Assembly (NCBI RefSeq): GCF_004322775.1 | Contig: NZ_CP036403.1 | Coordinates: 2,232,001 to 2,296,000 of the forward strand | DNA: 64,000 nt | Direction of reading: 5' to 3' | Origin: Ornithinimicrobium sufpigmenti | GTDB lineage: Bacteria; Actinomycetota; Actinomycetes; Actinomycetales; Dermatophilaceae | Part shown: one piece after another, positions 35,270 to 43,902 of the stretch | How the letters are laid out: the number at the start of each line of letters is the position of its first letter | Numbering within the stretch: the stretch's first letter is position 1 | Position numbers and translations under genes: made by a program | The notes under the pieces: model-generated | Seen by the model: the letters and a program-made list of their open reading frames with translations, nothing else | Told to the model about the DNA's origin: nothing | The model's database searches: none

Positions 35270-35701
35270 TCAGCCCCGCGCCGAGCCGGCGACGTCGTCG
35301 CCGTCATCGGAGTCCTCGTCATCCTCGTCGTAGTCGTCGTCATCGAAATCTTCGTCATCATCGTCGTCTTCGTCTTCGTCGTCTTCGTCGTCATCATCGT
35401 CGGTGTCGAACTCGTCCTCGTCATCGTCGAGGTCGTCCTCATCATCCCCGTCGAGGTCGTCCTCGTCGTCGAGCTCGTCGTCGCCTGCGCCTTCCTCGTC
35501 CTCCCCGTACACCACGAGGGGGGTGACCTCGCCGTAGGCGTCCATGAGGGCGTCGTCGTAGGCGGAGAACGCCTCGATGATCCGGTCGTAGGCCGCGAGC
35601 ACCGACGGGTCGTTGTCCCCGCGGCGCACAGCTGCCGTCTCCAGGTGCGTCTCCAGGGCGGCGACGAGAGCGGACAGGGCGGCGCGCGGGTCGTCGGTCA
35701 T
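35270..35701 (-). CDS. Highly acidic protein of unknown function
   Basis: A 143-residue protein. Residues 1-62 form a helical domain (ALSALVAALETHLETA and YDRIIEAFSAYDDALMDAYGE). Residues about 66-138 are almost pure Asp and Glu with few interruptions. ATG at 35699-35701 lies 6 bases after TACGGT. It is 3 bases ahead of the LLM gene on the same strand. Comparable short helical proteins with acidic tails occur in actinobacteria without known function; an RNA-polymerase or DNA-mimic role would be a guess. Confidence 0.8.
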   Translation of the reverse strand: MTDDPRAALSALVAALETHLETAAVRRGDNDPSVLAAYDRIIEAFSAYDDALMDAYGEVTPLVVYGEDEEGAGDDELDDEDDLDGDDEDDLDDDEDEFDTDDDDDEDDEDEDDDDDEDFDDDDYDEDDEDSDDGDDVAGSARG

Positions 35702-35707
35702 GCTGGA

Positions 35708-35713
35708 ACCGTA
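35708..35713 (-). promoter_or_regulatory. -10 box of leaderless acidic-protein promoter
   Basis: TACGGT on the minus strand, 6 bases before the ATG. Confidence 0.5.
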
Positions 35714-35807
35714 GCGCCTCGGGCCGGGCCGCGTGGGGTCATGTCGCGGCTATGTCGCAGTCAGGTGGCACGACGTCCCAGCACCACGGCATACCCGCCT
35801 CGGTGCC

Positions 35808-35848
35808 GGCCCCGTATCGGCCCCGTATCGGCCCCGTGTCGGCCCCTG
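35808..35848 (+). repeat. 11-bp tandem repeats upstream of the DUF5703 gene
   Basis: GGCCCCGTATC at 35808 and 35819, GGCCCCGTGTC at 35830, and a fourth partial unit (GGCCCCTGTTC) at 35841. The 11-bp period equals one helical turn and ends about 50 bases before the DUF5703 start. Confidence 0.75.
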
Positions 35849-35886
35849 TTCCGGGCCTGCCTGCTACCGGAACCGGCGCGAGTGCC

Positions 35887-35892
35887 TATGCT
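35887..35892 (+). promoter_or_regulatory. -10 box of DUF5703-gene promoter
   Basis: TATGCT, 9 bases before the ATG at 35902; the transcript would be leaderless or nearly so. Confidence 0.45.
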
Positions 35893-35901
35893 GGCGCCAC
35901 G

Positions 35902-36087
35902 ATGGTGGAGTACGAGTACCGGGAGCTCACCTTCCACCGCGACCAGAGTCGCGGTGAGGTGCGTCAGGCCCTGACCGAGCACGCAGAGTATGGACGCTGG
36001 GAGCTGTTCCGCGTCCGGGTCTTCTGGGGTGGCATGCGCAAGGTGGTCATGCGCCGCAAGATCATCCGCGTCCAGCGCACCGCCTGA
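35902..36087 (+). CDS. DUF5703 family small protein
   Basis: A 61-residue basic actinobacterial protein that starts MVEYEYRELTF and ends KKIIRV-like (VMRRKIIRVQRTA). Function unknown. The downstream frame of a much longer open frame was trimmed to the ATG at 35902, the conserved family start. It is convergent with the M20 peptidase gene. Confidence 0.85.
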   Translation: MVEYEYRELTFHRDQSRGEVRQALTEHAEYGRWELFRVRVFWGGMRKVVMRRKIIRVQRTA

Positions 36088-36133
36088 GGCTCGCGCCTCA
36101 GCCCGTAGCTCTGCAGTCGGGTCGCCAGCTGGC

Positions 36134-37483
36134 TCAGCAGTCGGCGATCAGCTGTCCCAGCACCCGCGTCCCGAACCGGATCGCGTCGACCGGGACCCGC
36201 TCGTCGACCCCGTGGAACATCCCGACGAAGTCCAGCTCCTCCGGCAGCCGCAGCGGGGCGAAGCCGTAGCCGGTGATCCCCAGCCGGGACAGGTGCTTGT
36301 TGTCGGTGCCGCCGGAGAGGCAGTAGGGCAGCACGTGCGCGCCGGGGTCCTCCTTGAGCAGCGCCCGCTTCATCGAGTCGACCAGCTCACCGCTGGACGG
36401 AGCCTCCAGCGCCACGTCCTTGTGCTCGATCTCCACCTCGACGTGCTCCCCGGCCAGCTCCCGGATCGTGGACAGCAGCTCCTCCTCGTGACCGGGCAGG
36501 AAGCGGCAGTCCAGCGAGGCCGAGGCGCTCTGGGGGATGACGTTCATCTTGTAGCCGGAGTCGAGCATGGAGAAGTTCGAGGTGTCTCGCAGCGTGCCCT
36601 CGACGAAGCGCCGCGCCCCACCGAGCCTGCCGAGCAGCTGCTCGAGCGTCTCCTCGCTCCACTCCTCGCCGGTGATCCGGGCGACGCCGTCGAAGAGCTC
36701 GCGCACGGAGGCGATGTACGTGCGCGGCCACTCGTGGGCGTTGATCCGGGTGATCGCCTCGGCGAGCCGGACGATGGCGTTCTCGGGGTTGGGGACCGAG
36801 CCGTGACCGGCGCGGCCGTGCGCGTGCAGCCGCAGCCAGGCGATCCCCTTCTCCGCGGTCTGCAGCAGGTAGGCCCGGGTCGGTGCACCGGTCGCGTGGT
36901 CGGGCAGGGTGACCGAGAAGCCACCCACCTCGCTGATCGCCTCGGTGCAGCCCTCGAACCACTCCGGGTGCTCCGCCACGACGTGCCCGGCCCCCTTCAT
37001 CCCGCCGGCCTCCTCGTCGGCGAAGAAGGCCCAGACGATGTCGCGCGGCGGCTTCTCGCCAGACCGGGCGAGCTGGCGCAGGGTGGCGATGAGCATCGCC
37101 ACCATGTCCTTCATGTCGACAGCGCCGCGGCCCCAGATCATCCCGTCCTTCTCCTCCGCCGCGAACGGGTCGACCGACCAGTCCTTGGCCTCGGCGGGGA
37201 CGACGTCGAGGTGACCGTGCAGCACCAGGCCGGGCCGCGAGCGGTCCCGACCCTCGGTGCGCACCACGACGCTGGTCCGACCGGGGTGGTCGGCCGGCTC
37301 GGTCAGCAGCGGCTCCAGCCCGACCTCACGCAGCAGCCCGGCGACATACTCCGCGGCCTCCCGCTCCCCCGGCCCGCTGCCGTCACCGTAGTTGCTGGTG
37401 TCGATGCGGATGAGCTCCTTGCAGATCCGCACCGCCTCTTCCTCGACGGTGGTGGACATCATCAGGTCGTCGTCGCTGCTCAT
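36134..37483 (-). CDS. M20 family metallopeptidase (ArgE/DapE/Acy1 group)
   Basis: A 449-residue di-zinc amidohydrolase similar to M. tuberculosis Rv2141c. Metal-site motifs are HGHLDVVPA (about residue 92), WGRGAVDMKDMVA and ADEEAGG with the catalytic Glu; a late SGGTDNKHL supplies another ligand. The dimerisation domain (LLQTAEKGIAWLRLHAHGRAGHG) is intact. ATG at 37481-37483 is preceded by TACCCT six bases upstream, which overlaps a GGTATGCCG copy. The physiological substrate is unknown. Confidence 0.93.
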   Translation of the reverse strand: MSSDDDLMMSTTVEEEAVRICKELIRIDTSNYGDGSGPGEREAAEYVAGLLREVGLEPLLTEPADHPGRTSVVVRTEGRDRSRPGLVLHGHLDVVPAEAKDWSVDPFAAEEKDGMIWGRGAVDMKDMVAMLIATLRQLARSGEKPPRDIVWAFFADEEAGGMKGAGHVVAEHPEWFEGCTEAISEVGGFSVTLPDHATGAPTRAYLLQTAEKGIAWLRLHAHGRAGHGSVPNPENAIVRLAEAITRINAHEWPRTYIASVRELFDGVARITGEEWSEETLEQLLGRLGGARRFVEGTLRDTSNFSMLDSGYKMNVIPQSASASLDCRFLPGHEEELLSTIRELAGEHVEVEIEHKDVALEAPSSGELVDSMKRALLKEDPGAHVLPYCLSGGTDNKHLSRLGITGYGFAPLRLPEELDFVGMFHGVDERVPVDAIRFGTRVLGQLIADC

Positions 37484-37489
37484 GCCGCC

Positions 37490-37495
37490 AGGGTA
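37490..37495 (-). promoter_or_regulatory. -10 box of leaderless M20 peptidase promoter
   Basis: TACCCT on the minus strand, 6 bases before the ATG. It overlaps the dispersed oligomer at 37492-37500, one of only two copies outside a gene. Confidence 0.45.
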
Positions 37496-37522
37496 TGCCG
37501 TGCTGCCGCCGCCCTGCGGCCC

Positions 37523-37542
37523 GCCCCGCCGGGTGGCGGGGC
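37523..37542 (-). terminator. Hairpin downstream of coxG
   Basis: GCCCCGCC, loop GGGT, GGCGGGGC: an 8-bp stem 56 bases after the coxG stop, with the same GGGT loop as the terminator at 20246. Confidence 0.6.
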
Positions 37543-37597
37543 AGGGCGACAGGGCACGGAGGGCAGGGCGCGGCACGGGGTCGCCCGGGGACGGGCC

Positions 37598-38038
37598 CTA
37601 GCCGAGCTTGGACTCCAGGCAGGCCACGAACTGGCCGAGCAGCTTGTCCGAGACCGACTGCATGACGCCCCGGCCGAACTGGGCCGGCTTGCCGGTGATG
37701 GACAGGTCGGTGATGACGTCGACCCTGGTGCCCTCGCCGTCCCCGCTCAGGTCCAGCGTCGCGACGGCAGTGGCGTTGCCCAGACCGCGCAGCCCGCGGC
37801 CGACGCCCTCGATCTTGGCGTGGCGTGCCTCGTCGTCACGCTCCAGGAACCGGCCCTTGCCCTGGTAGGTGACCGCGATGGGACCGAGCTTGACCTTGAC
37901 CTCACCCTCGAAATTCTCCTCGTCGTAGGAGGTCACCTTCGCGCCCGGGAAGCACCCGCCGACCTCGCCGAGGTCGGTGAGCAGCTCCCAGGTGCGCTCG
38001 GGCGAGGCGGCCACGGTGAAGGAGTGGTTGAGCTCCAT
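37598..38038 (-). CDS. coxG: CoxG-like SRPBCC family protein
   Basis: A 146-residue SRPBCC-fold protein of the carbon monoxide dehydrogenase subunit G family. MELNHSFTVAASPERTWELLTDLGEVGGCFPGA is typical, and the C-terminus VACLESKLG closes the long helix. CoxG was recently linked to quinone handling for CO dehydrogenase in mycobacteria; that role is extrapolated. It is the last gene of the coxS-L-M-G unit, 4 bases after coxM. Confidence 0.9.
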   Translation of the reverse strand: MELNHSFTVAASPERTWELLTDLGEVGGCFPGAKVTSYDEENFEGEVKVKLGPIAVTYQGKGRFLERDDEARHAKIEGVGRGLRGLGNATAVATLDLSGDGEGTRVDVITDLSITGKPAQFGRGVMQSVSDKLLGQFVACLESKLG

Positions 38039-38042
38039 ACCG

Positions 38043-38903
38043 TCAGCCTGCCGCTGCCGCGAGCACGGCCCGGCGGGTCAGGACCCCGGCGACGTGACGG
38101 CGGTAGTCGGCCTGTCCGTTGAGGTCGGAGGGCGGGTCGGTGCCCTCCCCGACCCGGGCGCAGATCCCCGCGATCGCCTCCTCCGTGGCCGGCTGCCCGA
38201 CCAGCGCCTGCTCCACCGAGCGCGCCCGCAGCGGGGTCGAGCCCATGTTGGTCAGGCCCACCTTGGCCTCGGCGATGGTGCTGCCCTCGGTCCGGACGGT
38301 CGCGGCGATGCCGAGGATCGCCCATTGGTGGGAGACCCGGACGAACTTCTCGTAGTGGCTGCCCCAGCCGGTGTGCTTGGGGATGCGGACCTCGGTGAGC
38401 AGCTCGTTCTCACCGACGGCCGTCTCGAAGAGGTCGACGAAGAACTCCGAGGCCGGCACCGGTTGGGGGCCGACCACCCCGCGGCTCTGGACCATCATCG
38501 TGGCGTCCAGGGCGAGCACGGGCGCGCCCACGTCTCCTGCCGGGTCCGCGTGCGCCAGGGCACCGCAGATCGTGCCGCGGTGGCGGATCTGCGGGTCGGC
38601 GATCGTCTCCACCGCCTGGTGCAGCAGCCGCAGGTGCTCCCGGACCAGCCCGGACTCCAGCACGTCCTGGTAGGTCGCGGCGGCGCCGATCCGGATGGCG
38701 TCGCCCTCGTCCGTGATGCCCTTGAGCTCCTCGATGTTCGAGATGTCGATGACCAGCTCGGGGGCGTTGAGCCGCATCCGCAGGACGGGGAGCAGCGACT
38801 GCCCCCCGGCCATCAGCTTGGCGCCGTCCGGGTTCTCGGAGAGCAGGGTCAGCGCCTCCTGGACGGAGGCGGGTGCGACGTAGTCGAACTGGGCGGGGAT
38901 CAT
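38043..38903 (-). CDS. coxM: CoxM: FAD-binding medium subunit of CO dehydrogenase-like enzyme
   Basis: A 286-residue FAD subunit of the xanthine-oxidase family. The FAD motifs are AGGQSLLP (about residues 32-39) and the second motif RHRGTICGALAHADPAGD (107-124; the usual TIGGN is changed to TICGA). The C-terminal CO_deh_flav_C region contains VRVSHQWAILGIAATV. The ATG overlaps the coxL stop as ATGA. Electrons pass from the CoxS iron-sulphur clusters to this FAD and then to the acceptor. Confidence 0.94.
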   Translation of the reverse strand: MIPAQFDYVAPASVQEALTLLSENPDGAKLMAGGQSLLPVLRMRLNAPELVIDISNIEELKGITDEGDAIRIGAAATYQDVLESGLVREHLRLLHQAVETIADPQIRHRGTICGALAHADPAGDVGAPVLALDATMMVQSRGVVGPQPVPASEFFVDLFETAVGENELLTEVRIPKHTGWGSHYEKFVRVSHQWAILGIAATVRTEGSTIAEAKVGLTNMGSTPLRARSVEQALVGQPATEEAIAGICARVGEGTDPPSDLNGQADYRRHVAGVLTRRAVLAAAAG

Positions 38904-41473
38904 GACGGGCTCCCGTCGGTCGAGGTGGAGTGGGCACCAGCAGGGCGGTCCTCGCCGCCCGGCGGGTCCTGGTTGGGGGCGCCGGGAGCGAAGTGCGGCT
39001 CGGCCGAGTCCTCGGTCGGGGTGCGACCGCCGCCCTGGCTGCCGCCTTCGTGGATGGCCCGCCAGACCCGCTCCGGGGTGCACGGCATGGTGATGTCGTC
39101 CACACCCAGGTGCCGCACGGCGTCCAGCACGGCGTTGACGACGGCCGGGGTGGAGGCGATGCACCCGGCCTCGCCGACGCCCTTGGCACCCAGGTCGTTG
39201 GACGTGGCCGGCGAGACCGTCCGGTCGGTGACGAAGTTGATCGTGTCGGCGCTGGTCGGCAGGGTGTAGTCCACGAACGAGCCCGAGACGAGCGTGCCCT
39301 GGTCGTCGTAGACCGCCTCCTCCCACAGCGCCTGGGCGATGCCCTGGACCAGGCCGCCGTGGACCTGGCCCTCGACGATGAGCGGGTTGACGACGTTGCC
39401 GATGTCGTCGACGCAGACGTAGGAGCGCATCGAGGTGGCCCCGGTCTCGGTGTCGACCTCCATCGCGCACAGGTGGGTGCCGTGCGGGAAGGAGAAGTTC
39501 ACCGGGTCGAAGGTGGCGTCGGCGTCCAGGGTCGGCTCCATCCCGTCGGGCAGGTCGTGCGCGGCGAAGACGTTGAGCGCCAGCTGGGCCAGCCCGATGC
39601 CCTCCTGGTCCTCCCCGGCGCCCCGGACGGTGAACGTGCCCTGGCTGAACTCCAGGTCGTCGACGTTGGCCTCGAGCACGTGCGCCGCGAGCGGCTTGGC
39701 CTTCTCGATCACCTTCTGGGCGGCGTTGATCACCGCCTGGCCACCGACGACGAGCGAGCGCGAGCCGTAGGTGTCCAGTCCCTTGTGGCTGATCTGGGTG
39801 TCGCCGTGCAGCACCTCGACGTCGTCGAAGGGCACGCCGAGCTGGTCGGCGACGATCTGGCTCCAGGCCGTCTCGTGCCCCTGGCCGTGGGCGGAGGAGC
39901 CGGTGATGACCTCGACCTTGCCGCTGGGCAGCATCCGGATCGAGGCGGTCTCCCAGCCGCCGGCGCCGTAGTTGAGCGAGCCCAGCACCCGGGAGGGCGC
40001 GAGGCCGCACATCTCCGTGAAGGTGGAGATCCCCAGGCCCAGCTGCACCCGGTCGCCGTTCTCCCGGCGACGGGCCTGCTCGGCCCGCAGCTCCTCATAC
40101 CCGAACAGCTCCATGGCGCGCGCGGTGGCGGCCTCGTAGTTGCCCGAGTCGTACTCCAGCCCGCAGACCGTGGTGAACGGGAACTCCTCGTGGGTGATCC
40201 AGTTCTGCTCGCGCACCTCCATCGGGTCCCGGCCCAGCTCGACGGCCAGCTCGTCCATGATCCGCTCGATCGCGAAGGTGGCCTCGGGCCGGCCGGCGCC
40301 GCGGTAGGCGTCGGTCCAGGTCTTGTTGGTGAAGACGTTGGTGCAGGTGAAGCGGTAGGCGGGGAACTTGTAGATGGCGTTGAACATGAACGCCCCGAGG
40401 ATGGGCACACCGGGGGTGACGAGACCCAGGTAGGCGCCCATGTCGGCGAGCAGGTCCACCTTGAGCGCCGTGACCGTGCCGTCCTTGGTCGCGGCCAGGG
40501 TCAGCCTCTGCCACTGGTCGCGCCCGTGGTGGGCGGCGAGCAGCGACTCGCTGCGGGTCTCGGTCCACTTGGCCGGCCTGCCGGTATGCCGTGCTACCAG
40601 GAAGGTGAGCACCTCCTCGGGGGTGACCTGCAGCTTGCCGCCGAAGCCACCGCCGACGTCCGGGGCGATGACCCGGATCTTGTGCTCGGGCACGCCCAGG
40701 GTCAGCGCCAGCATGAGCCGCAGGATGTGCGGGACCTGGGTTGAGGACCACATGACGAACTGCTCGCCGGTGGGGTCGACCACCACGGAACGGGGCTCCA
40801 TGAAGGAGGGGATGAGCCGCTGCTGGCGGAACTCCCGCTCGATGACGACACCGTCCTGCCGGGCCTGCTCGATGGCGGCGTCGACGTCCTCGCCGGTGCC
40901 GGCCTCGGCCGAGTCGAAGACCCAGGTGGCGCTCTTGTTGGTGCCGAGGTCGGGGTGGGCGAGGGTCTCGTCGGCCGCGGCCGCCTTGAGCTCCAGGGCC
41001 GCGGGCAGCTCCTCGTAGTCGACCTCGACCAGCTCGGAGGCGTCCCGCGCGGCGGCGGCGGTGCGGGCGGCGACGACCGCGACGACCTCGCCGGAGAAGG
41101 CGACCCGGTCCACGGCGACCGCCGGGTGGGGCGGTGCCTTCTGGTCCTCGGTGATCGGCCAGGCGCAGGGCAGCGAGCCCTGCTGGTCCTTGAGGTCCTC
41201 GCCGGTGAGGACCGCGACCACGCCCTCGGACTCGCGGGCGGCGGTGGTGTCGATGCCGGTGATCCGGGCGTGGGCGTAGGGGCTGCGGACCATCGCCAGG
41301 TGCAGCATCCCGGTCATCTGCAGGTTGTCGGTCCACCGGGTGCGGCCGGTGATCAGGCGCTGGTCCTCCTTCCGACGGCGATCACGGCCGACCTCGCGGG
41401 AGGCCTCGGGGCTGCTCATGGACTCGTCGAAGGCCTGCTCGGTGGCCTCGGTGGTCGTGGTGGTCGTCGTCAC
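38900..41473 (-). CDS. coxL: CoxL: molybdopterin large subunit of form II CO dehydrogenase-like enzyme
   Basis: An 857-residue molybdenum hydroxylase subunit. The active-site loop reads AYRGAGR (about 386-392), the form II signature; form I, the proven CO oxidiser, has AYXCSFR. Other cofactor motifs are GGGFGGK, the Gln-rich [11 protein letters not shown] and KGVGEAG with the conserved base Glu. The N-terminus is a run of Thr. About 45 C-terminal residues after residue 810 form a disordered Gly/Pro-rich tail. GTG 41471-41473 overlaps the coxS stop. CO oxidation should not be assumed; the substrate may be another aldehyde or heterocycle. Confidence 0.95.
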   Translation of the reverse strand: MTTTTTTTEATEQAFDESMSSPEASREVGRDRRRKEDQRLITGRTRWTDNLQMTGMLHLAMVRSPYAHARITGIDTTAARESEGVVAVLTGEDLKDQQGSLPCAWPITEDQKAPPHPAVAVDRVAFSGEVVAVVAARTAAAARDASELVEVDYEELPAALELKAAAADETLAHPDLGTNKSATWVFDSAEAGTGEDVDAAIEQARQDGVVIEREFRQQRLIPSFMEPRSVVVDPTGEQFVMWSSTQVPHILRLMLALTLGVPEHKIRVIAPDVGGGFGGKLQVTPEEVLTFLVARHTGRPAKWTETRSESLLAAHHGRDQWQRLTLAATKDGTVTALKVDLLADMGAYLGLVTPGVPILGAFMFNAIYKFPAYRFTCTNVFTNKTWTDAYRGAGRPEATFAIERIMDELAVELGRDPMEVREQNWITHEEFPFTTVCGLEYDSGNYEAATARAMELFGYEELRAEQARRRENGDRVQLGLGISTFTEMCGLAPSRVLGSLNYGAGGWETASIRMLPSGKVEVITGSSAHGQGHETAWSQIVADQLGVPFDDVEVLHGDTQISHKGLDTYGSRSLVVGGQAVINAAQKVIEKAKPLAAHVLEANVDDLEFSQGTFTVRGAGEDQEGIGLAQLALNVFAAHDLPDGMEPTLDADATFDPVNFSFPHGTHLCAMEVDTETGATSMRSYVCVDDIGNVVNPLIVEGQVHGGLVQGIAQALWEEAVYDDQGTLVSGSFVDYTLPTSADTINFVTDRTVSPATSNDLGAKGVGEAGCIASTPAVVNAVLDAVRHLGVDDITMPCTPERVWRAIHEGGSQGGGRTPTEDSAEPHFAPGAPNQDPPGGEDRPAGAHSTSTDGSPS

Positions 41474-41967
41474 GACTGCTCACCCCCAGAGGTGCCAACG
41501 CTGCTCGAGGCGCCCGAAGCCTGCAGGATCGCCTTGACGATGTTGTGGTAGCCGGTGCACCGGCACAGGTTGCCCTCCATGCCGTGCCGGACCTCGTCCT
41601 CGGTGGGCTGGGGGTTCTCGGCCAGCAGGTCGGTGGCCTGCATGATCATCCCCGGCGTGCAGTAGCCGCACTGCAGGGCGTGACAGTCGCGGAAGGCCTC
41701 CTGCAGCGGAGTGAGCTGTCCACCGGGGCCGGCCAGGCCCTCGATCGTGATCACCTCTCGCCCGTCGGCCTGCACCGCCAGCACGTTGCAGGACTTCACG
41801 CTGCGGCCGTCGAGGTGGACGGTGCAGGCGCCGCAGTTGCTCGTGTCGCAGCCGACCACCGTCCCCGTCTTGCCCAGGTGTTCGCGCAGATAGTGGACGA
41901 GCAGGGTGCGGGGTTCGACCTCGTCGGTATAGCTCGTGCCGTCGACCTTCACGGTGATCTTCGTCAT
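41470..41967 (-). CDS. coxS: CoxS: [2Fe-2S] small subunit of CO dehydrogenase-like enzyme
   Basis: A 165-residue iron-sulphur subunit. The plant-ferredoxin-like cluster is held by Cys40, 45, 48 and 60 ([12 protein letters not shown]); the second by Cys100, 103, 135 and 137 (CGYCTPG and LCRCTGY). ATG at 41965-41967 has GAGGAGAG upstream. It is the first gene of the S-L-M order typical of form II clusters. The C-terminal 15 residues are Ser/Gly-rich and dispensable-looking. Confidence 0.95.
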   Translation of the reverse strand: MTKITVKVDGTSYTDEVEPRTLLVHYLREHLGKTGTVVGCDTSNCGACTVHLDGRSVKSCNVLAVQADGREVITIEGLAGPGGQLTPLQEAFRDCHALQCGYCTPGMIMQATDLLAENPQPTEDEVRHGMEGNLCRCTGYHNIVKAILQASGASSSVGTSGGEQS

Positions 41968-42102
41968 GCGGCTCTCCTCGCCGGACCAGGGACTTCGATG
42001 TCGCCCCTGATCCTGCCGTGCCGCAGGTCACACCGCAATACCCCACACCGCGCGTCGCAGGCTCGGTCGGTCGACGGCCCGGTCGAGGCCGGCCTACGAA
42101 CA

Positions 42103-42282
42103 TCAGAACAGGACGAAGCAGCTGATCCCGAAGGCGATGAGGAAGCCGAACAGGACGACGCTCATGAAGTTGTTCTCCGCGGCGCTGGGCGCCCGGTCCT
42201 CCGGCACCCACTCATCCGGTGTCGACCGGGCGAGGTGGGCGGCCGGCGCCTTCTCGGCCCTGGGTCGGTCCGTCCCGCTCAT
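42103..42282 (-). CDS. Small membrane protein, last gene of norB operon
   Basis: A 59-residue protein: a charged N-terminal half ([17 protein letters not shown] and [10 protein letters not shown]) and one C-terminal membrane helix ([21 protein letters not shown]). No family recognised. Its ATG at 42280-42282 overlaps the preceding stop as ATGA, strong support for a real gene despite its size. It is the sixth gene of the unit that starts with norB. Confidence 0.75.
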   Translation of the reverse strand: MSGTDRPRAEKAPAAHLARSTPDEWVPEDRAPSAAENNFMSVVLFGFLIAFGISCFVLF

Positions 42283-42710
42283 GGCGTCACTCCCAGTCTG
42301 CTCAGTTCGGTGCTGGTCGAGATGGCGAGGATCGCGAAGACGACCGCGATGAACGCTGTGTAGGTCCACCGGTGCGTGTGGTCGGCCCGCCAGAACCGAC
42401 GCAGGCTGATCGCACCGGTCACCGCGGCGACCGCACACAGCGCCAGTCCGACCGGAGCCGCGACCCAGCCGCCGAGGCTCAGGATCGGCAGCAGGACCGG
42501 GACGACCACGTAGGTCACGACGCAGCGCAGGGCCGAGATGACCACGGAGATCCGGAAGGTGTGGTGTGCACCCTCCCCCGAGCCCAGGTCGACGCGCGTG
42601 ACGCCCAGCATCCGCCGCATCCACCGGTCCGCGGCCCGCTCGGACCGGAACTCCCGGCGGCTTCCCGCCCTAGGCTCCGCCGGGCGTGCCGGCGCCTGGG
42701 AGGTGCTCAC
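42279..42710 (-). CDS. Small membrane protein of norB operon
   Basis: A 143-residue protein with a basic N-terminal 55 residues and three predicted membrane helices (ALRCVVTYVVVPVLLPIL, GLALCAVAAVTGAISL and YTAFIAVVFAILAI). No family recognised. GTG at 42708-42710 overlaps the previous stop as GTGA, and its own stop overlaps the next ATG. The co-translation pattern suggests that its product works with its neighbours. Confidence 0.78.
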   Translation of the reverse strand: MSTSQAPARPAEPRAGSRREFRSERAADRWMRRMLGVTRVDLGSGEGAHHTFRISVVISALRCVVTYVVVPVLLPILSLGGWVAAPVGLALCAVAAVTGAISLRRFWRADHTHRWTYTAFIAVVFAILAISTSTELSRLGVTP

Positions 42711-43042
42711 GCCCGTTCCTCCTGCTTCCTCGCCCTGGCGTCGAGCCACAGCCGCCGCGCTCCCAGGAGGACGGCGACCATGCCCAGGGCACCGATGATG
42801 CAACCGATGGCGAAGCCCCAGTAGATGGGGTCCATCCGGCTGGAGACCTCCTCGCTCCCCCGTGTGCTGCCGATGAGGATCCCGAAGAACGGGGCCAGCA
42901 CGGCCACGATGGCACCGCCGAGCACTCCCCAGAAGCCCGGCGGGGTGGGCACGAGACGCACCGGGCGGCCGGGCGGTGCGGGTCTGTCGTCATCCACCAG
43001 CTGCACGTCGGCATCAGTCCTGGTGGGCTCTGTGTTCGTCAT
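42707..43042 (-). CDS. Small membrane protein of norB operon
   Basis: A 111-residue protein with an acidic then proline-rich N-terminus and two membrane helices (GVLGGAIVAVLAPFFGILIGS and YWGFAIGCIIGALGMVAVLLG), followed by a basic end. No family recognised. Its ATG overlaps the slipin stop (ATGA) at 43039-43042. Confidence 0.78.
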   Translation of the reverse strand: MTNTEPTRTDADVQLVDDDRPAPPGRPVRLVPTPPGFWGVLGGAIVAVLAPFFGILIGSTRGSEEVSSRMDPIYWGFAIGCIIGALGMVAVLLGARRLWLDARARKQEERA

Positions 43043-43902
43043 CGTGCTCGCCCTTCCGCGCGGTCGTCGACCACGGCGATGCTGTGCCCGTTGGGCGGGG
43101 TACGGGTGGGGGGTGTCTCAGGTGCCGGGTCGGCGCCGGAGGAGAACCGGTTCAGAGCACCCATCAGCGGCCCGACGATGTCCATCGGCAGGGGGAAGAC
43201 CACCGTGGAGTTCTGGTCGGCGCCCAGCTCCAGCAGCGTCTGCAGATAGCGCAGCTGCAACGCGGCCGGGGCCTCGCTGAGGGTCTTGGCCGCGTCCCGC
43301 AGCTCCTCGGATGCCTCGAGCTCGCCGTGGGCGCTGATCACCTTGGCCCTGCGCTCGCGCTCCGCCTCGGCCTGGCGCGCCATCGCACGCTGCATCATCT
43401 CGGGGATCTCCACGTCCTTGATCTCCACCACGTCGACGTCCACGCCCCATGGCACGGCCTGATGGGCGATCGACTGGTAGAGGTCCTCGTTCAGGTCCGC
43501 CCGGTGGGCCAGGAGGGTGTCCAGATCGGCACGACCGACCACTGAGCGCAGGGTCGTCTGGGCGAACTGGGACGTGGCCACCGCGTGGTTCTCGACGGCC
43601 ATGATCGAGCGCACGGGGTCGGCGACCTTGAACATCACCACCGCGTTCACCCGGGCCGTCACGTTGTCACGCGTGATGACCTCCTGCGGCGGGATCGTCA
43701 GCGTCACCACCCGTAGATCCACCCGGACCGAGCGGTCCAGGAAGGGCAGCATGAAGACCAGGCCGGGCCCGAGCGCTCCCCGTAGCCGGCCGAGCCGGAA
43801 GACCACCAGCCGCTCGTACTCGCGCACCACCTTCATCGAGGCGATGAGCAGCGCGAGCAGGACGGCGGCCACCACGATGGCGACGATCACGGTGTTAGGC
43901 AT
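43039..43902 (-). CDS. Stomatin/slipin (SPFH-domain) membrane protein
   Basis: A 287-residue slipin: one N-terminal membrane helix (VIVAIVVAAVLLALLIAS), then the SPFH domain with signatures EYERLVVFRLGRL, GPGLVFMLPF and PPQEVITRDNVTARVNAVV, and a long helical region AEAERERRAKVISAHGELEA. Bacterial slipins organise membrane microdomains and often have an NfeD partner, but no NfeD gene is seen here. The ATG overlaps the upstream gene by 8 bases. The link to norB suggests stabilisation of a respiratory complex; inferred. Confidence 0.93.
   Translation of the reverse strand: MPNTVIVAIVVAAVLLALLIASMKVVREYERLVVFRLGRLRGALGPGLVFMLPFLDRSVRVDLRVVTLTIPPQEVITRDNVTARVNAVVMFKVADPVRSIMAVENHAVATSQFAQTTLRSVVGRADLDTLLAHRADLNEDLYQSIAHQAVPWGVDVDVVEIKDVEIPEMMQRAMARQAEAERERRAKVISAHGELEASEELRDAAKTLSEAPAALQLRYLQTLLELGADQNSTVVFPLPMDIVGPLMGALNRFSSGADPAPETPPTRTPPNGHSIAVVDDRAEGRAR

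Noticed and set aside
35290..35500. Simple-sequence (GAC/GAT/GTC) DNA as a non-coding satellite
   Set aside because: It is the coding sequence for the polyacidic tail of a gene with an intact start, stop and upstream -10 box.
38900..41473. Annotating CoxL as a proven aerobic CO dehydrogenase
   Set aside because: The active-site loop is AYRGAGR (form II), not AYXCSFR, and the gene order is S-L-M.
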